A DNA stretch of 21,802 nt from CALWZE01 sp964645785. Its GTDB lineage: Bacteria; Bacillota; Clostridia; Oscillospirales; Ruminococcaceae. Under the pieces are notes generated by a model. That model searched no databases and was not told where the DNA came from. It saw only the letters and a program-made list of their open reading frames with translations. Within the stretch, counting starts at the first letter, position 1, and each line of letters starts with the position of its first letter. Positions 9,460 to 17,175 of the stretch are shown here, one piece after another. The stretch is taken from NCBI GenBank assembly GCA_964645785.1, contig CAZYAV010000039.1, forward strand, positions 1-21,802. The letters are read 5' to 3'. The position numbers and the translations under genes were made by a program.

Positions 9460-9913
9460 GCCCGGCAGCGCAAAGGAGCGGGTATAGCCATCCGAACGGG
9501 GCGGGGAATCCGCCGGAACCGCGCGGGCGGATACCTGCCCGTTTCCCCCGCATTTGGCGAACCGTTCCGGCAGACGGACCCGGCTCCAATCAAAGCCGCC
9601 GATACACACCGGCGGCTTGCGCAAGCCCCGGAGGGGTCAGTACCTGCCGCCTCACCGGCGTATTGAACCCGATCAGGGTGTCATGCGTCCCGCAGCCCGA
9701 AAATGGTAAACCCATGGTCTTGTCCGCGTGGCCTATTTTCAGCTGACGGCCTCGTGATTTTCCATAAGAAAACGCTTTGCTGAAAATACTCTGCCGGTTC
9801 AACGTTTTCTGCTTTTTCTATCGCCTGCACAAAATCAAATCCTATTTTGCTTGCCGGGGCTTTTTACCACCGGCAGAATGGGGGGCTTTGTTGAGCCCAA
9901 AGGCAACAAACAG
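9460..9913. other. Gene-free region rich in hairpins
   Basis: No supported gene. Successive inverted repeats are seen: ATCCGCC 9508-9514 with 9526-9532; AAGCCGCCG 9593-9601 with 9610-9618, which on the minus strand is followed by a short T-rich stretch; ATTTTCAGC 9735-9743 with 9779-9787, enclosing TTTTC/GAAAA (9758-9762, 9768-9772); CAAAAT 9830-9835 with 9844-9849; TGCCGG 9852-9857 with 9870-9875; and GGGCT 9883-9887 with 9894-9898. An open frame on the minus strand (9802 to 9590, TTG start) has no ribosome binding site. A structured RNA or an eroded gene are both possible. Confidence 0.4.
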
Positions 9914-9947
9914 AACGACCCGGCCGCGTGAGCGCGGCCGGGTCGTT
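9914..9947 (-). terminator. Terminator of glnS
   Basis: Perfect 15-bp GC-rich stem (9914-9928 with 9933-9947), 4-nt loop. On the minus strand the following sequence is only moderately T-rich (CTGTTTGTTG). It lies 22 bp past the glnS stop codon. Confidence 0.75.
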
Positions 9948-9969
9948 TAATATGCTGCAAAACAGGCGC

Positions 9970-11628
9970 TTATTTGCTGACCTTTGCCCAGGTGTCCTTG
10001 AGGTTGACAATGTTGTTGAAGGTGTCCGGGCGCTTGCTGTCGCGGATGAAATAGCCGCTGCGCACAAACTGGAACCGGGTGTCGGCGCCGCAATCGGCGA
10101 GGGAAGCCTCCAGCTTGGCGTCCGGGTAGGTCACAACCGAATTGGGGTTGAGGTAATCCCCGTAGGTTTTCCCCTCCTCCAGGTCGGTGATTTTCTCCAG
10201 CGTGAGCAGCCGGTCGTAGAGCTTCACGGTTGCCGGGACGCAGTTCTCCGCGCTGACCCAGTGGATCGTGCCCTTGACCTTCCTGCCGTCCGCCGGGGTT
10301 CCGTTGCCGGTTGCAAGGTCGGCCGAGCAGTGAATCTCCCGGACGCTGCCGTCCTCGTTCAGGGCGTAATCGTCGCATCTGACGATGTAGGCGCCCATCA
10401 GCCGCACCTCCTTGCCCGGGACAAGCCGGAAGAATTTGGGCGGCGGGTCGATGAGGAAATCCCCGCGCTCGATATACAGCTCCCGCGTGAACGCGACCTT
10501 CCTTGTGCCGGCCGCCTCGTCGTTCGGGTTGTTGGATACCTCAAAATACTCGGTTTTGCCGGCCGGGAAGTTGGTCACAACCACCTTGACCGGGTCGAGC
10601 ACCGCCATGCGGCGCAGCGCGGTGCGGTTCAGTTCGTCGCGGATGCAGTGCTCCAGCAGGCCGATGTCGACAATGCTGTCCGCCTTGGCAACGCCCGCCG
10701 TCCGGACGAATTCGAGTATCGCGGAAGGGGTGTACCCGCGGCGGCGCAGGCCGCACAGGGTCGGCATCCGCGGGTCGTCCCAGCCGTCCACAACTCCCGT
10801 TTCCACCAGCTCGCGCAAAAAGCGCTTGCTCATGACGGTATAGGTCAGGTTGAGCCGCGCAAATTCCCGCTGCTTGGGCTTCTGCGCAAAGCCGACATTG
10901 TCCACCACCCACTCATAGAGCGGCCGGTGATTCTCAAACTCAATAGAACACAGGCTGTGGGTGATCCCCTCCAGCGCGTCCTGAATCGGGTGCGCAAAAT
11001 CGTACAGAGGGTAGATACACCACTTGTTTCCCTGCCGGTGATGCTCGGTGTGCAGAATGCGGTAAATTGCCGGGTCGCGCATGTTCATGTTGGGGCTGGC
11101 CATGTCAATTTTTGCGCGCAGCGTCCGCGAGCCGTCCGGGAACTCGCCGTTTTTCATACGCTCGAACAGCTCTAGATTTTCCTCCACGGTGCGGTCGCGA
11201 TAGGGGCTGTTTTTGCCCGGCTCGGTCAGGGTGCCGCGGTATTCCCGCATCTCGTCTGCGGAAAGGTCGCAGACATACGCCTTTCCGTCGCGGATCAGCT
11301 TGACCGCGAACGCATAGCACTGGTCGAAGTAATCCGAGCCGTAAAAGATGCCGCCGTCCGGCTCGGCGCCCAGCCAGCGCAGATCCTCGAGGATGGATTG
11401 GACATACTCGTCGTCCTCCCGGACCGGGTTGGTGTCGTCATAGCGCAGATTGAATTTTCCGCCGTATTTCTGCGCGGTGCTGGCGTTGATCCAGATTGCC
11501 TTTGCGCTGCCGATATGCAGATATCCGTTCGGCTCGGGCGGAAACCGGGTATGAATCTCCTTCACGGCGCCTGCGGCAAGATCCGCGTCAATAATGTCCC
11601 AGATAAAATTTGAATAATTCTCGTCCAT
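9970..11628 (-). CDS. glnS: Glutaminyl-tRNA synthetase
   Basis: A class I aminoacyl-tRNA synthetase that charges tRNA-Gln with glutamine using ATP, in the cytoplasm. The 552-residue product has the nucleotide-binding His-Ile-Gly-Ser signature in Pro-Pro-Glu-Pro-Asn-Gly-Tyr-Leu-His-Ile-Gly, the Tyr-Asp-Asp-Thr-Asn-Pro segment, Cys-Ser-Ile-Glu-Phe-Glu-Asn-His-Arg-Pro-Leu-Tyr-Glu-Trp (GlnRS rather than GluRS wording), and a KMSKS-equivalent Val-Met-Ser-Lys-Arg. The C-terminal half is the two-barrel anticodon-binding domain. Length matches the E. coli enzyme. The start is ATG 11628, with GGAG (minus strand, 11635-11638) 6 nt upstream; an upstream in-frame ATG at 11640 lacks as good a site. It is monocistronic and divergent from nrdJ. 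Confidence 0.96.
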   Translation of the reverse strand: MDENYSNFIWDIIDADLAAGAVKEIHTRFPPEPNGYLHIGSAKAIWINASTAQKYGGKFNLRYDDTNPVREDDEYVQSILEDLRWLGAEPDGGIFYGSDYFDQCYAFAVKLIRDGKAYVCDLSADEMREYRGTLTEPGKNSPYRDRTVEENLELFERMKNGEFPDGSRTLRAKIDMASPNMNMRDPAIYRILHTEHHRQGNKWCIYPLYDFAHPIQDALEGITHSLCSIEFENHRPLYEWVVDNVGFAQKPKQREFARLNLTYTVMSKRFLRELVETGVVDGWDDPRMPTLCGLRRRGYTPSAILEFVRTAGVAKADSIVDIGLLEHCIRDELNRTALRRMAVLDPVKVVVTNFPAGKTEYFEVSNNPNDEAAGTRKVAFTRELYIERGDFLIDPPPKFFRLVPGKEVRLMGAYIVRCDDYALNEDGSVREIHCSADLATGNGTPADGRKVKGTIHWVSAENCVPATVKLYDRLLTLEKITDLEEGKTYGDYLNPNSVVTYPDAKLEASLADCGADTRFQFVRSGYFIRDSKRPDTFNNIVNLKDTWAKVSK

Positions 11629-11712
11629 AACTGTCTCCATCCTGGCGTTTATTGCCCGAACGCCGGCTTTTGCGCACGGACAGCGGCGCAATCCTTCCGA
11701 TTCGCCTGTATT

Positions 11713-11742
11713 AGTTTATCACATCCGGCGCACATTGCACAA
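11713..11742 (-). promoter_or_regulatory. Probable promoter of glnS
   Basis: On the minus strand, TTGTGC (11737-11742), 18-bp spacer, TAAACT (11713-11718), about 85 nt before the start codon. The short leader contains a GGCGTT/AACGCC hairpin but no T-box signature. Confidence 0.55.
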
Positions 11743-11846
11743 GCGGACGCCGGGGAACTTTTTTGCATCGCCCCTATTTGCGGCGCGGCAGGGCGCGAGC
11801 CGGAAAAAACGGGCGAACAAAGCGACAAAATACAGCGTTTATACAC

Positions 11847-11875
11847 TTGCAATATACAAGATATGGTGCTATGAT
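11847..11875 (+). promoter_or_regulatory. Sigma-A-type promoter of nrdJ
   Basis: TTGCAA (11847-11852), exact 17-bp spacer, TATGAT (11870-11875). The start codon follows 31 nt later with GGGGG at 11895-11899 as a ribosome binding site. A small inverted repeat CTTG/CAAG spans the -35 region. Confidence 0.72.
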
Positions 11876-11906
11876 AGAGCCTGTCAGTAAAATTGGGGGT
11901 TAAATC

Positions 11907-14183
11907 ATGTCAGTTCAGGAAATTGGAGAAAATGCGCTTGCGGTGCTGAAAAAGCGGTACCTTGCCAAGGACGAGCAGGGCAATGTGGTGGAGACGGTTG
12001 AGCAGATGTTCCGCCGGGTGGCGGACGCGGTTGCGCAGGCGGACAGGAATTACCGCCCGGACGCGGACGTGCAGAAAACGGGCGATTTGTTTTATGCGCT
12101 GATGACCAGCCTGCAATTTTTGCCGAACTCGCCCACGCTCATGAACGCTGGCCGGCCGCTGGGACAGCTTTCCGCCTGCTTTGTGCTGCCGGTTGAGGAC
12201 AGCATGGAGGAGATTTTCGACTCGGTCAAGAACGCCGCGCTCATCCACAAATCGGGCGGCGGCACCGGCTTTTCCTTTTCCCGCATCCGCCAGAAGGGCG
12301 CGACCGTCAAATCGACCGGCGGGGTCGCGAGCGGCCCGGTCAGCTTCATGAAAGTATTCAACACGGCCACCGAGGCGGTCAAGCAGGGCGGCACCCGCCG
12401 CGGCGCCAACATGGGCATTCTGCGGGTCGACCACCCGGACATTCTCGAGTTTATCCGCTGCAAGGCGGACAACGCGGATATTACCAATTTCAACATCAGC
12501 GTCGGCATCACGGAGGCGTTTATGCAGGCCGTGGAGGCGCACAAAACCTACAGCCTGATCGACCCCAAAAGCAAAACGGCGGTCGGGGAGCTGGACGCGG
12601 GCGAGGTGTTCGACCTGATTGTCGACGCGGCGTGGAGAAACGGCGAGCCGGGCATCGTCTTTCTCGACCGGCTCAACCGCGACAATGTGATCCCTTCGCA
12701 GGGGGAAATTGAGAGCACAAACCCCTGCGGAGAGCAGCCGCTGCTGCCGTATGAAAGCTGCAATCTGGGCTCGATCAACCTGGTCAAAATGCTTAAAGGC
12801 GACCCGCAGACGGGCTACGTGTTTGACTATGAGCTGCTGGGCAAAACGGTGGATACGGCGGTTCATTTCCTGGACAACGTCATCGACATCAATAATTACC
12901 CGCTTGATAAAATCGGGGAGGTCACCCGCGCCTCCCGCAAAATCGGCCTTGGGGTGATGGGCTGGGCGGACGCGCTGCTCCTGCTCGGCATCCCCTACAA
13001 CTCGCCGGAGGGGGTCGCACTCGCCGAACGGGTCATGGGCTTTATCAACACGGCGGGGCATGCGGCGAGCGCGCGCCTTGCCAGGGAGCGCGGCGCGTTC
13101 CCGCTGTTTGCGCAAAGCACCCTGCGGGACGGCGAGCCTGTCCGCAACGCGACGGTCACCACCATCGCCCCCACCGGCACCCTTTCCATGATCGGCGGCT
13201 GCTCGTCGGGGGTCGAGCCGGTGTTTGCCTATGCGTATATCCGCAACATCATGGACGGCACCGAAATGCTGGAGGCGAACCCGGTTCTCGACGCCGAGCT
13301 GCGGCGGCTTGGCCTGAAGAACCCGGCGCTGATGAAGGAAATTGCCCAGGAGGGCGGCCTTGCCCGCTGCGAGCAGCTGCCCGAGAGCCTGCGCCGCGTT
13401 TTTGTCTGCGCGCATGATATTCACCCGGCCGATCATGTGCGGATGCAGGCGGCTTTTCAACGGCACACCGACAACGCGGTCTCCAAAACGGTCAATTTTG
13501 CCGCCGACGCAACCCGGGAGGATGTGCGCGAGGTCTACATGCTCGCGTATAAAGAGGGATGCAAGGGGGTGACCATCTACCGGGACGGCAGCCGGGAGCA
13601 GCAGGTGCTCAACATCGGCTCGGTCAAGGGAAAGCCCGCGGCGCAGCCCGCCGCCTTTGGCAGCATCGAGCCGCGCCCGCGTCCTGCGGTGACCCAGGGC
13701 TTTACCGAAAAGATGAAGATCGGCTGCGGGACGCTGTATGTGACCGTGAATTACGACGAAAACGGCATCTGCGAGGTGTTCACGAGCACCGGCAAGGCAG
13801 GCGGCTGCCCCAGCCAGAGCGAGGCAACGGCGCGGCTCGCGTCGATTGCGCTGCGCAGCGGCATCTCGATTTCCGAGGTGTACGACCAGCTGAAGGGGAT
13901 TCGCTGCCCGTCCACTATCCGGCAGCAGGGGATGAGCTGCACCTCCTGCCCGGACGCGATTGCACGGGTCATCATGAAGGTGTCGAAATTCATCGAGGGC
14001 GGCAGCGCCACAGGAAAGGCGACCCCCGCGCCCAACCGGACAATCCCCGCGCAGGACGGCCAGCCTGCGGAAATACCGGCGACCGCCGGCGAGATCCACA
14101 CCTGCCCCGAATGCGGCAGCGCGGTTGAGCATGAGGGCGGCTGCGTCATCTGCCGCAGCTGCGGATTTTCCAAGTGCGGCTGA
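11907..14183 (+). CDS. nrdJ: Adenosylcobalamin-dependent (class II) ribonucleoside-diphosphate reductase
   Basis: Reduces ribonucleotides to deoxyribonucleotides through a thiyl radical generated from coenzyme B12. In the 758-residue protein I see the class II N-terminus Phe-Leu-Pro-Asn-Ser-Pro-Thr-Leu-Met-Asn-Ala-Gly (71-82), redox Cys91 in Leu-Ser-Ala-Cys-Phe-Val-Leu-Pro-Val-Glu-Asp, the Gly-Gly-Gly-Thr-Gly-Phe-Ser-Phe-Ser loop (117-125), and radical-site Cys274 with Glu276 in Asn-Pro-Cys-Gly-Glu-Gln-Pro-Leu-Leu-Pro-Tyr-Glu. A C-terminal TSCPD domain (Thr-Ser-Cys-Pro-Asp) follows, then a terminal zinc ribbon (Cys733, Cys736, Cys749, Cys752). There is no NrdB-like partner nearby, as expected for class II. 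It needs no oxygen, fitting an anaerobe. The gene is monocistronic with its own promoter; no clear terminator is visible. Confidence 0.96.
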   Translation: MSVQEIGENALAVLKKRYLAKDEQGNVVETVEQMFRRVADAVAQADRNYRPDADVQKTGDLFYALMTSLQFLPNSPTLMNAGRPLGQLSACFVLPVEDSMEEIFDSVKNAALIHKSGGGTGFSFSRIRQKGATVKSTGGVASGPVSFMKVFNTATEAVKQGGTRRGANMGILRVDHPDILEFIRCKADNADITNFNISVGITEAFMQAVEAHKTYSLIDPKSKTAVGELDAGEVFDLIVDAAWRNGEPGIVFLDRLNRDNVIPSQGEIESTNPCGEQPLLPYESCNLGSINLVKMLKGDPQTGYVFDYELLGKTVDTAVHFLDNVIDINNYPLDKIGEVTRASRKIGLGVMGWADALLLLGIPYNSPEGVALAERVMGFINTAGHAASARLARERGAFPLFAQSTLRDGEPVRNATVTTIAPTGTLSMIGGCSSGVEPVFAYAYIRNIMDGTEMLEANPVLDAELRRLGLKNPALMKEIAQEGGLARCEQLPESLRRVFVCAHDIHPADHVRMQAAFQRHTDNAVSKTVNFAADATREDVREVYMLAYKEGCKGVTIYRDGSREQQVLNIGSVKGKPAAQPAAFGSIEPRPRPAVTQGFTEKMKIGCGTLYVTVNYDENGICEVFTSTGKAGGCPSQSEATARLASIALRSGISISEVYDQLKGIRCPSTIRQQGMSCTSCPDAIARVIMKVSKFIEGGSATGKATPAPNRTIPAQDGQPAEIPATAGEIHTCPECGSAVEHEGGCVICRSCGFSKCG

Positions 14184-14804
14184 GCTTTGGGGCAGGCCGG
14201 GCTTGCCCGCTCCCCGCATCCCGCGTGCCGGAGGAGACGGAAATCTGCACGGCGCCGGATCTTGCGGCTTGGCAGCGCGGATTCCCGCGCCGGCGCCGTT
14301 TGTGGGCATTTTGCACCGAACAGGCCAGGAGAATGGATGCAGGGTGATTGACTTTACAGCCGGGCGGTGCTTGCACTGCCGCAAACAGGCCGGCTCAGCG
14401 CGGATTCCCGTGCCGCGGCTTGGTGCTGCGGGCAATGTATTGGACACGTGCAGCGGCTTGCCGGCGCTCTTTGCAGGCAGGGGACATCGGCGGGACAGGC
14501 CGCTCCGCCTTCCCGCAGCAGGCAGTCAAGCGGCTCTTTTTTGCAGACCGGGTTTCCGGCAAAACGGGGCTTTGCCTATCGGCGCGGCTGTATGGGCTGC
14601 GCCTCCGCCAGACCGCACGAGTGGATTTGCGCAGTAAACTCTTTTAGCCCCGACGGACGGCATGGCCAGGGATGGCTCTTTCGCCAAGTCAAGGCAAACC
14701 AAAGCATCCGGCAAAGTGGGGCTTTGCGCAATACACCTTTTCGATGCTGGGCTTCGATGCTCAGCGATACGGCAGGGAACGGCTCTTTCGCCAATACAAA
14801 CCAA
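14184..14804. other. Gene-free convergent region between nrdJ and prfB
   Basis: About 620 bp without a supported gene. Several open frames overlap one another, none with a good ribosome binding site or recognisable product. The right-hand part holds three degenerate copies of a GGCTCTTT-initiated sequence (separate entry). No clear nrdJ terminator. Confidence 0.45.
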
Positions 14805-14820
14805 AACATCCGGCGGACGC
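14531..14820. repeat. Three degenerate copies of an intergenic repeat
   Basis: Copies begin at 14532 (GGCTCTTTTTTGCAG), 14674 (GGCTCTTTCGCCAAG) and 14781 (GGCTCTTTCGCCAATAC). The first two later share a GGCAAA plus GGGGCTTTGC block (about 14557-14574 and 14710-14727). The last two share CAAACCAAA followed by CATCCGGC (about 14695-14711 and 14798-14813). Spacing is 142 and 107 bp. The third copy runs directly into the prfB terminator stem. No flanking gene or transposase is present. Confidence 0.55.
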
Positions 14821-14839
14821 AGCGCGTCCGCCGGATGTT
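14805..14839 (-). terminator. Terminator of prfB
   Basis: Perfect 16-bp stem (14805-14820 with 14824-14839), 3-nt loop. On the minus strand it is followed by TTTTGGTTTG. It lies 35 bp after the prfB stop codon. The stem's left arm overlaps the third intergenic repeat copy. Confidence 0.88.
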
Positions 14840-14874
14840 GTTTATGCCGTTTTATTGCCCCAAAGCGCCCGGCG

Positions 14875-15984
14875 TCAGCCCTCCCGGCTTTTCATCGAGA
14901 GATAGGCGTTGATGAAGCCGTCCAGATCCCCGTCCATGACAGCGTTGACGTTGCCGGTCTCAAAGCCGGTTCGGTGATCCTTGACGAGGGTGTATGGCAT
15001 GAAGACATAGCTGCGGATCTGGGAACCCCAGGCGATCTCCATCTGGTTGCCCTTGATGTCGTCAATTTTGTCCAGATGCTCCTGCTCTTTGATCTGCAGC
15101 AGCTTGGCTTTGAGCATCTTCATGCACATGTCGCGGTTTTGGAACTGGCTGCGCTCATTCTGGCAGGAGACGACAATCCCCGTCGGAATATGGGTGAGCC
15201 GGACGGCGGACGAGGTCTTGTTGACGTGTTGGCCGCCCGCGCCGGACGAGCGGAACACGTCCATTTTGATGTCCTCGTCCCGAATCTCGATTTCGCTGTC
15301 ATCCTTCAGCTCCGGCAGAACCTCCAGCGAGGCGAAGCTTGTGTGGCGGCGGCCGGACGCGTCAAACGGAGAGACCCGCACAAGGCGGTGCACCCCGTTT
15401 TCGCCCTTCAGATAGCCGTAGGCGTTGTGCCCCTCCAGCATGATGGAGGCGCTTTTGATGCCCGCCTCGTCCCCGTCCAGATAGTCAAGCACGGTCACCT
15501 TAAACCCGTGCGCCGTGCCAAAGCGGGTGTACATGCGGTAGAGCATCTGCACCCAGTCCTGCGCCTCGGTGCCGCCCGCGCCGGCGTGGAAGGTCAGGAT
15601 GGCGTTGCTGGCGTCGTATTCGCCGGTCAGCAGGGTAGCGAGGCGGTGCTGCTCCACCAGATGCTCCAGCTTGGCAAGCGCCTCTTCAATGTCCGGCCCC
15701 ATGGTCTCGTCGCCGGACTCGTCCGCAATCTCAATCAGGGTCGCGACGTCGTCCCGCCCCTCCAGCATCTTCTGCGCGGCGTCGACCTTTTCCTTCAGCT
15801 GCGCCTGATGCGCAAGCACCCCCTTGCTCTTTTCCGGGTCGTTCCAGAATTCCGGCTGTGCGGTGGTGATCTCCAGCTCGTCCAGCTCGCGCTTGACTGC
15901 GTCCAGCGCAAAGGTCTTGATCAGCTCGTCCAGCTCCTTGCTCACCGCGTCCAGCCGCGCGGCGTATTCATCCGTAATCAGCAT
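14875..15984 (-). CDS. prfB: Peptide chain release factor 2, without programmed frameshift
   Basis: RF2 recognises UGA and UAA stop codons and triggers peptidyl-tRNA hydrolysis on the ribosome. The 369-residue product contains the codon-reading Ser-Pro-Phe tripeptide (Val-Ser-Pro-Phe-Asp-Ala-Ser-Gly-Arg-Arg-His-Thr-Ser-Phe), which marks RF2 rather than RF1, and the catalytic Gly-Gly-Gln in Ser-Gly-Ala-Gly-Gly-Gln-His-Val-Asn. The C-terminal Gly-Asn-Val-x-Ala-Val-Met-Asp-Gly-Asp-Leu-Asp is also typical. The frame is continuous from ATG 15984 through Pro-Glu-Phe-Trp-Asn-Asp, so the in-frame UGA and +1 shift found near codon 25 of many prfB genes are absent. GAGG on the minus strand precedes the start. 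It has its own promoter and terminator. Confidence 0.97.
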   Translation of the reverse strand: MLITDEYAARLDAVSKELDELIKTFALDAVKRELDELEITTAQPEFWNDPEKSKGVLAHQAQLKEKVDAAQKMLEGRDDVATLIEIADESGDETMGPDIEEALAKLEHLVEQHRLATLLTGEYDASNAILTFHAGAGGTEAQDWVQMLYRMYTRFGTAHGFKVTVLDYLDGDEAGIKSASIMLEGHNAYGYLKGENGVHRLVRVSPFDASGRRHTSFASLEVLPELKDDSEIEIRDEDIKMDVFRSSGAGGQHVNKTSSAVRLTHIPTGIVVSCQNERSQFQNRDMCMKMLKAKLLQIKEQEHLDKIDDIKGNQMEIAWGSQIRSYVFMPYTLVKDHRTGFETGNVNAVMDGDLDGFINAYLSMKSREG

Positions 15985-16030
15985 AAAAAATCCTCATCTC
16001 TGCCAATGCATCATTTCAATTGTATCAGAT

Positions 16031-16059
16031 ATTATACATGAAAAGCACCTGCACGGCAA
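16031..16059 (-). promoter_or_regulatory. Sigma-A-type promoter of prfB
   Basis: On the minus strand, TTGCCG (16054-16059), exact 17-bp spacer, consensus TATAAT (16031-16036), about 45 nt before the prfB start codon. Confidence 0.78.
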
Positions 16060-16118
16060 CTGTTTTTCGCATTGCGGCCAGCAGAGCCCGGGTGCGGAAC
16101 CGGTGCCGGATGGGAAAC

Positions 16119-16146
16119 TTTGCTTTTTATGGGGAAATATTATAGA
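16119..16146 (+). promoter_or_regulatory. Probable promoter of the RING-like gene and galU
   Basis: TTTGCT (16119-16124), 16-bp spacer, TATAGA (16141-16146) in an AT-rich patch. The start codon at 16186 follows with GAGG at 16172-16175. The -35 box is a weak match. Confidence 0.5.
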
Positions 16147-16185
16147 ATAGAAAAAATGACGAAACGGGATTGAGGAACTTTTTCC

Positions 16186-17124
16186 ATGTTTAAATATGCA
16201 AATACCAATTGCCCCTACTGTAACCGGCCGCTGACCGAGTCGGACGAGCTCGCGGTCTGTCCGGAGTGCGGCACCCCGCATCACCGCGCCTGCTATCTTG
16301 CGCACAAGCAGTGTGCGAACGAATCCCTGCACGCCGAGGGGTTTGAGTGGAAGCCGGCCGGGTATTCGGACGAGCCGACCGCCGAGTTCCCCAGCGTCAC
16401 GGCGGAAAAGGCCGTCTGCCTCAACTGCGGCGCGGTCAACAGGGCCGACGTGCATTACTGCAACCAGTGCGGCGCGCCGATGGGCTACCTTCGCAGCGCG
16501 CAGGAGGAACCGGCGCAGGAGCCCGGCGCGGCGGCCGGCTTTGCCGCGCTACCCTATGAGCTGGAAAAGGAGATCCGCGAAAACAAAAAGCTGGACGGGT
16601 TTTCTATCCGGGACTGGCTGTCCTACATCGCAACCAACGCCGGGTATTACCTCTATTGCTTTAAGGTGCAGGACAACAGCGGCCGCAAGCAGGCCTTTAC
16701 CTGGAGCGCGATGCTGTTCCCAACCATATATTTTCTCTACCGCCGGGTTTGGGGCGCGGCCGCGGTTTCCTTTGTGCTGCAGCTGATTCTGCGCGTGCCC
16801 ACGGTTGTGACGGCCTTTGTGCCGCTGCAAAACGGCACGGTTCTCGGCTTGCCGTACTCGGCTTGGCAAAACGCCGTCACGATTTTCTGGGGGCTGTCCC
16901 TGCTCATCAACTTCTGCTGGGGGCTGTACGCGGTGTATCTGTACAGGCGCTCGGCGGTGCGGCGGATGACCGCGCTGCGGGCGCGGTGCAGCTCCGACCT
17001 TGAGTTTTCCGCGCGCGTCCGGCAGGAGGGCGGACCGAGATGGGTCTATTGCCTGCTGCCGCTTATTCCGGCGGCGCTTGCAACGGCGCTGCTGTTTATG
17101 TTTGTTTCGCTCAGAATGTTCTGA
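16186..17124 (+). CDS. RING-finger-like and zinc-ribbon membrane protein (function unknown)
   Basis: A 312-residue protein in three parts. Residues 9-43 resemble the prokaryotic RING finger: Cys9-x2-Cys12, Cys25-x2-Cys28, His33-x2-Cys36, Cys43 (His40 also available). Residues 78-95 form a second zinc ribbon, Cys78-x2-Cys81 and Cys92-x2-Cys95. After an acidic/Ala-rich linker and an amphipathic stretch (about 124-170), residues about 175-312 contain three to four hydrophobic segments, the last at the extreme C-terminus, resembling the small membrane domain of DUF2628-type proteins. The zinc-binding part is expected in the cytoplasm. In Firmicutes such proteins are annotated as RING finger or zinc-ribbon proteins without proven function; ubiquitin-ligase activity should not be assumed. 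galU follows 51 bp downstream, probably co-transcribed. Confidence 0.75.
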   Translation: MFKYANTNCPYCNRPLTESDELAVCPECGTPHHRACYLAHKQCANESLHAEGFEWKPAGYSDEPTAEFPSVTAEKAVCLNCGAVNRADVHYCNQCGAPMGYLRSAQEEPAQEPGAAAGFAALPYELEKEIRENKKLDGFSIRDWLSYIATNAGYYLYCFKVQDNSGRKQAFTWSAMLFPTIYFLYRRVWGAAAVSFVLQLILRVPTVVTAFVPLQNGTVLGLPYSAWQNAVTIFWGLSLLINFCWGLYAVYLYRRSAVRRMTALRARCSSDLEFSARVRQEGGPRWVYCLLPLIPAALATALLFMFVSLRMF

Positions 17125-17175
17125 GCGGCGAAGCCTGTCCGCACACCACAACCACCACGCTGAAAGGGAACCAGT

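Noticed and set aside
9590..9802. 70-codon minus-strand frame between the TipA-like gene and glnS
   Set aside because: TTG start without a ribosome binding site and no recognised family; its end coincides with a hairpin. Kept only as part of the structured-region finding.
9928..11175. 415-codon plus-strand open frame opposite glnS
   Set aside because: Antisense shadow of glnS, beginning inside the glnS terminator.
11629..11742. T-box leader for glnS
   Set aside because: The leader is only about 85 nt and lacks the T-box core sequence and a leader terminator.
11841..11876. Possible NrdR boxes at the nrdJ promoter
   Set aside because: The AT-rich segment around 11843-11872 has some resemblance, but neither candidate 16-mer matches the consensus well and there is no clear tandem pair.
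11910..14447. 845-codon open frame on the minus strand opposite nrdJ
   Set aside because: Antisense shadow of a well-identified gene; no recognisable domains.
14662..16041. 459-codon plus-strand open frame opposite prfB
   Set aside because: Mostly antisense to prfB; the part outside prfB overlaps the repeats and the terminator.
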